This document shows positions 5,340 to 5,997 of a stretch of 5,997 bases of DNA, in pieces (the first letter of the stretch is position 1; every line of letters begins with the position of its first letter). The stretch is from Hyphomicrobiales bacterium (lineage in GTDB: Bacteria > Pseudomonadota > Alphaproteobacteria > Rhizobiales > JAJFHB01), in assembly GCA_021775795.1 (NCBI GenBank), contig JAJFHB010000293.1, positions 1 through 5,997 of the forward strand, in the 5' to 3' direction. The notes beneath the pieces were generated by a model, which was given only the letters and a program-made list of their open reading frames with translations, had not been told where the DNA came from and ran no database searches. The position numbers were made by a program, and so were the translations under genes.

Positions 5340-5997
5340 ATGAACGCCGAAACTCATGGCTCCGATGTAATCCTCAAACAGCAACATCTGTTGGGAATCG
5401 AGGGGCTGTCTCCCGCCGAAATCAACGCGCTACTTGATCTCTCTGACAGATATGTCGAGGTGAATCGACAGATCGACAAGAAGCGGGATGTGTTGCGCGG
5501 CCGCACCCAGATCAACCTTTTCTTTGAAGCCTCCACGCGCACGCAAAGTTCATTCGAACTCGCGGGCAAGCGGCTCAGCGCTGACGTCATGAATATGTCA
5601 GTGAGTTCGTCGTCGATCAAAAAGGGTGAAACCGTTGTCGACACGGCCATTACACTGAACGCCATGCATCCCGACATTCTTGTGGTGCGCCACCACGCAG
5701 CGGGAGCGGTAGAACTGCTGGCCCAAAAGGTCCGCTGTGCGGTCATCAATGGCGGCGATGGCTCACACGAACATCCAACCCAGGCGTTGCTCGATGCCCT
5801 GACCATCAAAAGGCGCAAAGGCCGCATTGCGGGACTGACTGTTGCTATCTGTGGTGACGTTCTTCACAGCCGGGTCGCCCGTTCCAACATCTTGTTGCTG
5901 CACGCACTCGGAGCGCGGGTTCGCATAGTTGCCCCCTCGACCCTGTTGCCTGCCCATGCAGATCGACTGGGTGTCGAAGTTTTCACCGACATGAAAC
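5340..5997 (+). CDS. pyrB: Aspartate carbamoyltransferase catalytic subunit, C-terminus cut by window edge
   Basis: The frame runs from ATG 5340 to the right edge, 219 complete codons of an expected 310-320. The enzyme joins carbamoyl phosphate and aspartate to N-carbamoyl-aspartate in the second step of pyrimidine synthesis. Visible are [19 protein letters not shown] with the carbamoyl-phosphate loop S65-T66-R67-T68, and [13 protein letters not shown] with catalytic K95. R118-H119 lie in VVRHHAAGA, and [18 protein letters not shown] carries H145 and Q148. The second domain begins at [18 protein letters not shown] with R178. The sequence reads NGGDG where many relatives have NAGDG, a mild change. 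The start follows an in-frame TAA immediately, so it cannot be longer, and HLLGIEGL begins at residue 16 as in alphaproteobacterial relatives. No Shine-Dalgarno sequence precedes it. A pyrC gene often follows in this class but would be outside the window. Confidence 0.95.
   Translation, partial: MNAETHGSDVILKQQHLLGIEGLSPAEINALLDLSDRYVEVNRQIDKKRDVLRGRTQINLFFEASTRTQSSFELAGKRLSADVMNMSVSSSSIKKGETVVDTAITLNAMHPDILVVRHHAAGAVELLAQKVRCAVINGGDGSHEHPTQALLDALTIKRRKGRIAGLTVAICGDVLHSRVARSNILLLHALGARVRIVAPSTLLPAHADRLGVEVFTDMK

Noticed and set aside
5354..5957. Minus-strand frames of 157 and 64 residues opposite pyrB
   Set aside because: They are complete shadows of the pyrB coding sequence, which is unmistakable.

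Overview
This is an ordinary-looking chromosomal segment from an alphaproteobacterium. The assignment rests on three points: the PyrB type (N-terminal HLLGIEGL and [10 protein letters not shown] segments), the moderately GC-rich sequence with GTG and TTG starts behind strong Shine-Dalgarno sequences, and a candidate CtrA box (TTAA-N7-TTAA). It looks like Hyphomicrobiales or Rhodobacterales; the genus cannot be read from the sequence. No mobile element, RNA gene, CRISPR array or obvious foreign block is visible, and nearly every base is coding or short intergenic.

Layout. Positions 1-2565, minus strand, hold a compact three-gene unit read right to left: a CaiB/BaiF family III CoA transferase (1354-2565), a YfcG-like Nu-class glutathione transferase (650-1357, ATGA overlap with the gene before it), and a phytanoyl-CoA-dioxygenase-like Fe(II)/2-oxoglutarate oxygenase (from 619 off the left edge). 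Together they suggest processing of an acyl-CoA or other organic acid, substrate unknown. Upstream on the same strand is a TerC-family membrane protein (2674-3462), separated by 108 nt with a candidate promoter and an inverted repeat.

Positions 3463-3641 form a divergent control region between terC and a single-domain response regulator (3642-4100, plus strand). It contains the candidate CtrA site and two other short inverted repeats. The regulator's end overlaps, tail to tail by 15 bp, the end of a PLP-dependent class I/II aminotransferase on the minus strand (4086-5204).

The last part, 5205-5339, is a second divergent control region with a perfect 7-bp inverted repeat and promoter-like sequences. 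It leads into pyrB (aspartate carbamoyltransferase, 5340 off the right edge), whose ATG directly follows a TAA and has no Shine-Dalgarno sequence. Start codons for the response regulator (GTG 3642) and aminotransferase (TTG 5204) were moved inward from the longest open frames because strong ribosome binding sites and family alignment support the shorter forms.

I see no convincing new defence, mobile or catalytic system. The most useful leads are the CtrA-like box at the orphan response regulator, the uncharacterised oxygenase/GST/CoA-transferase operon, and the unusual pyrB start.
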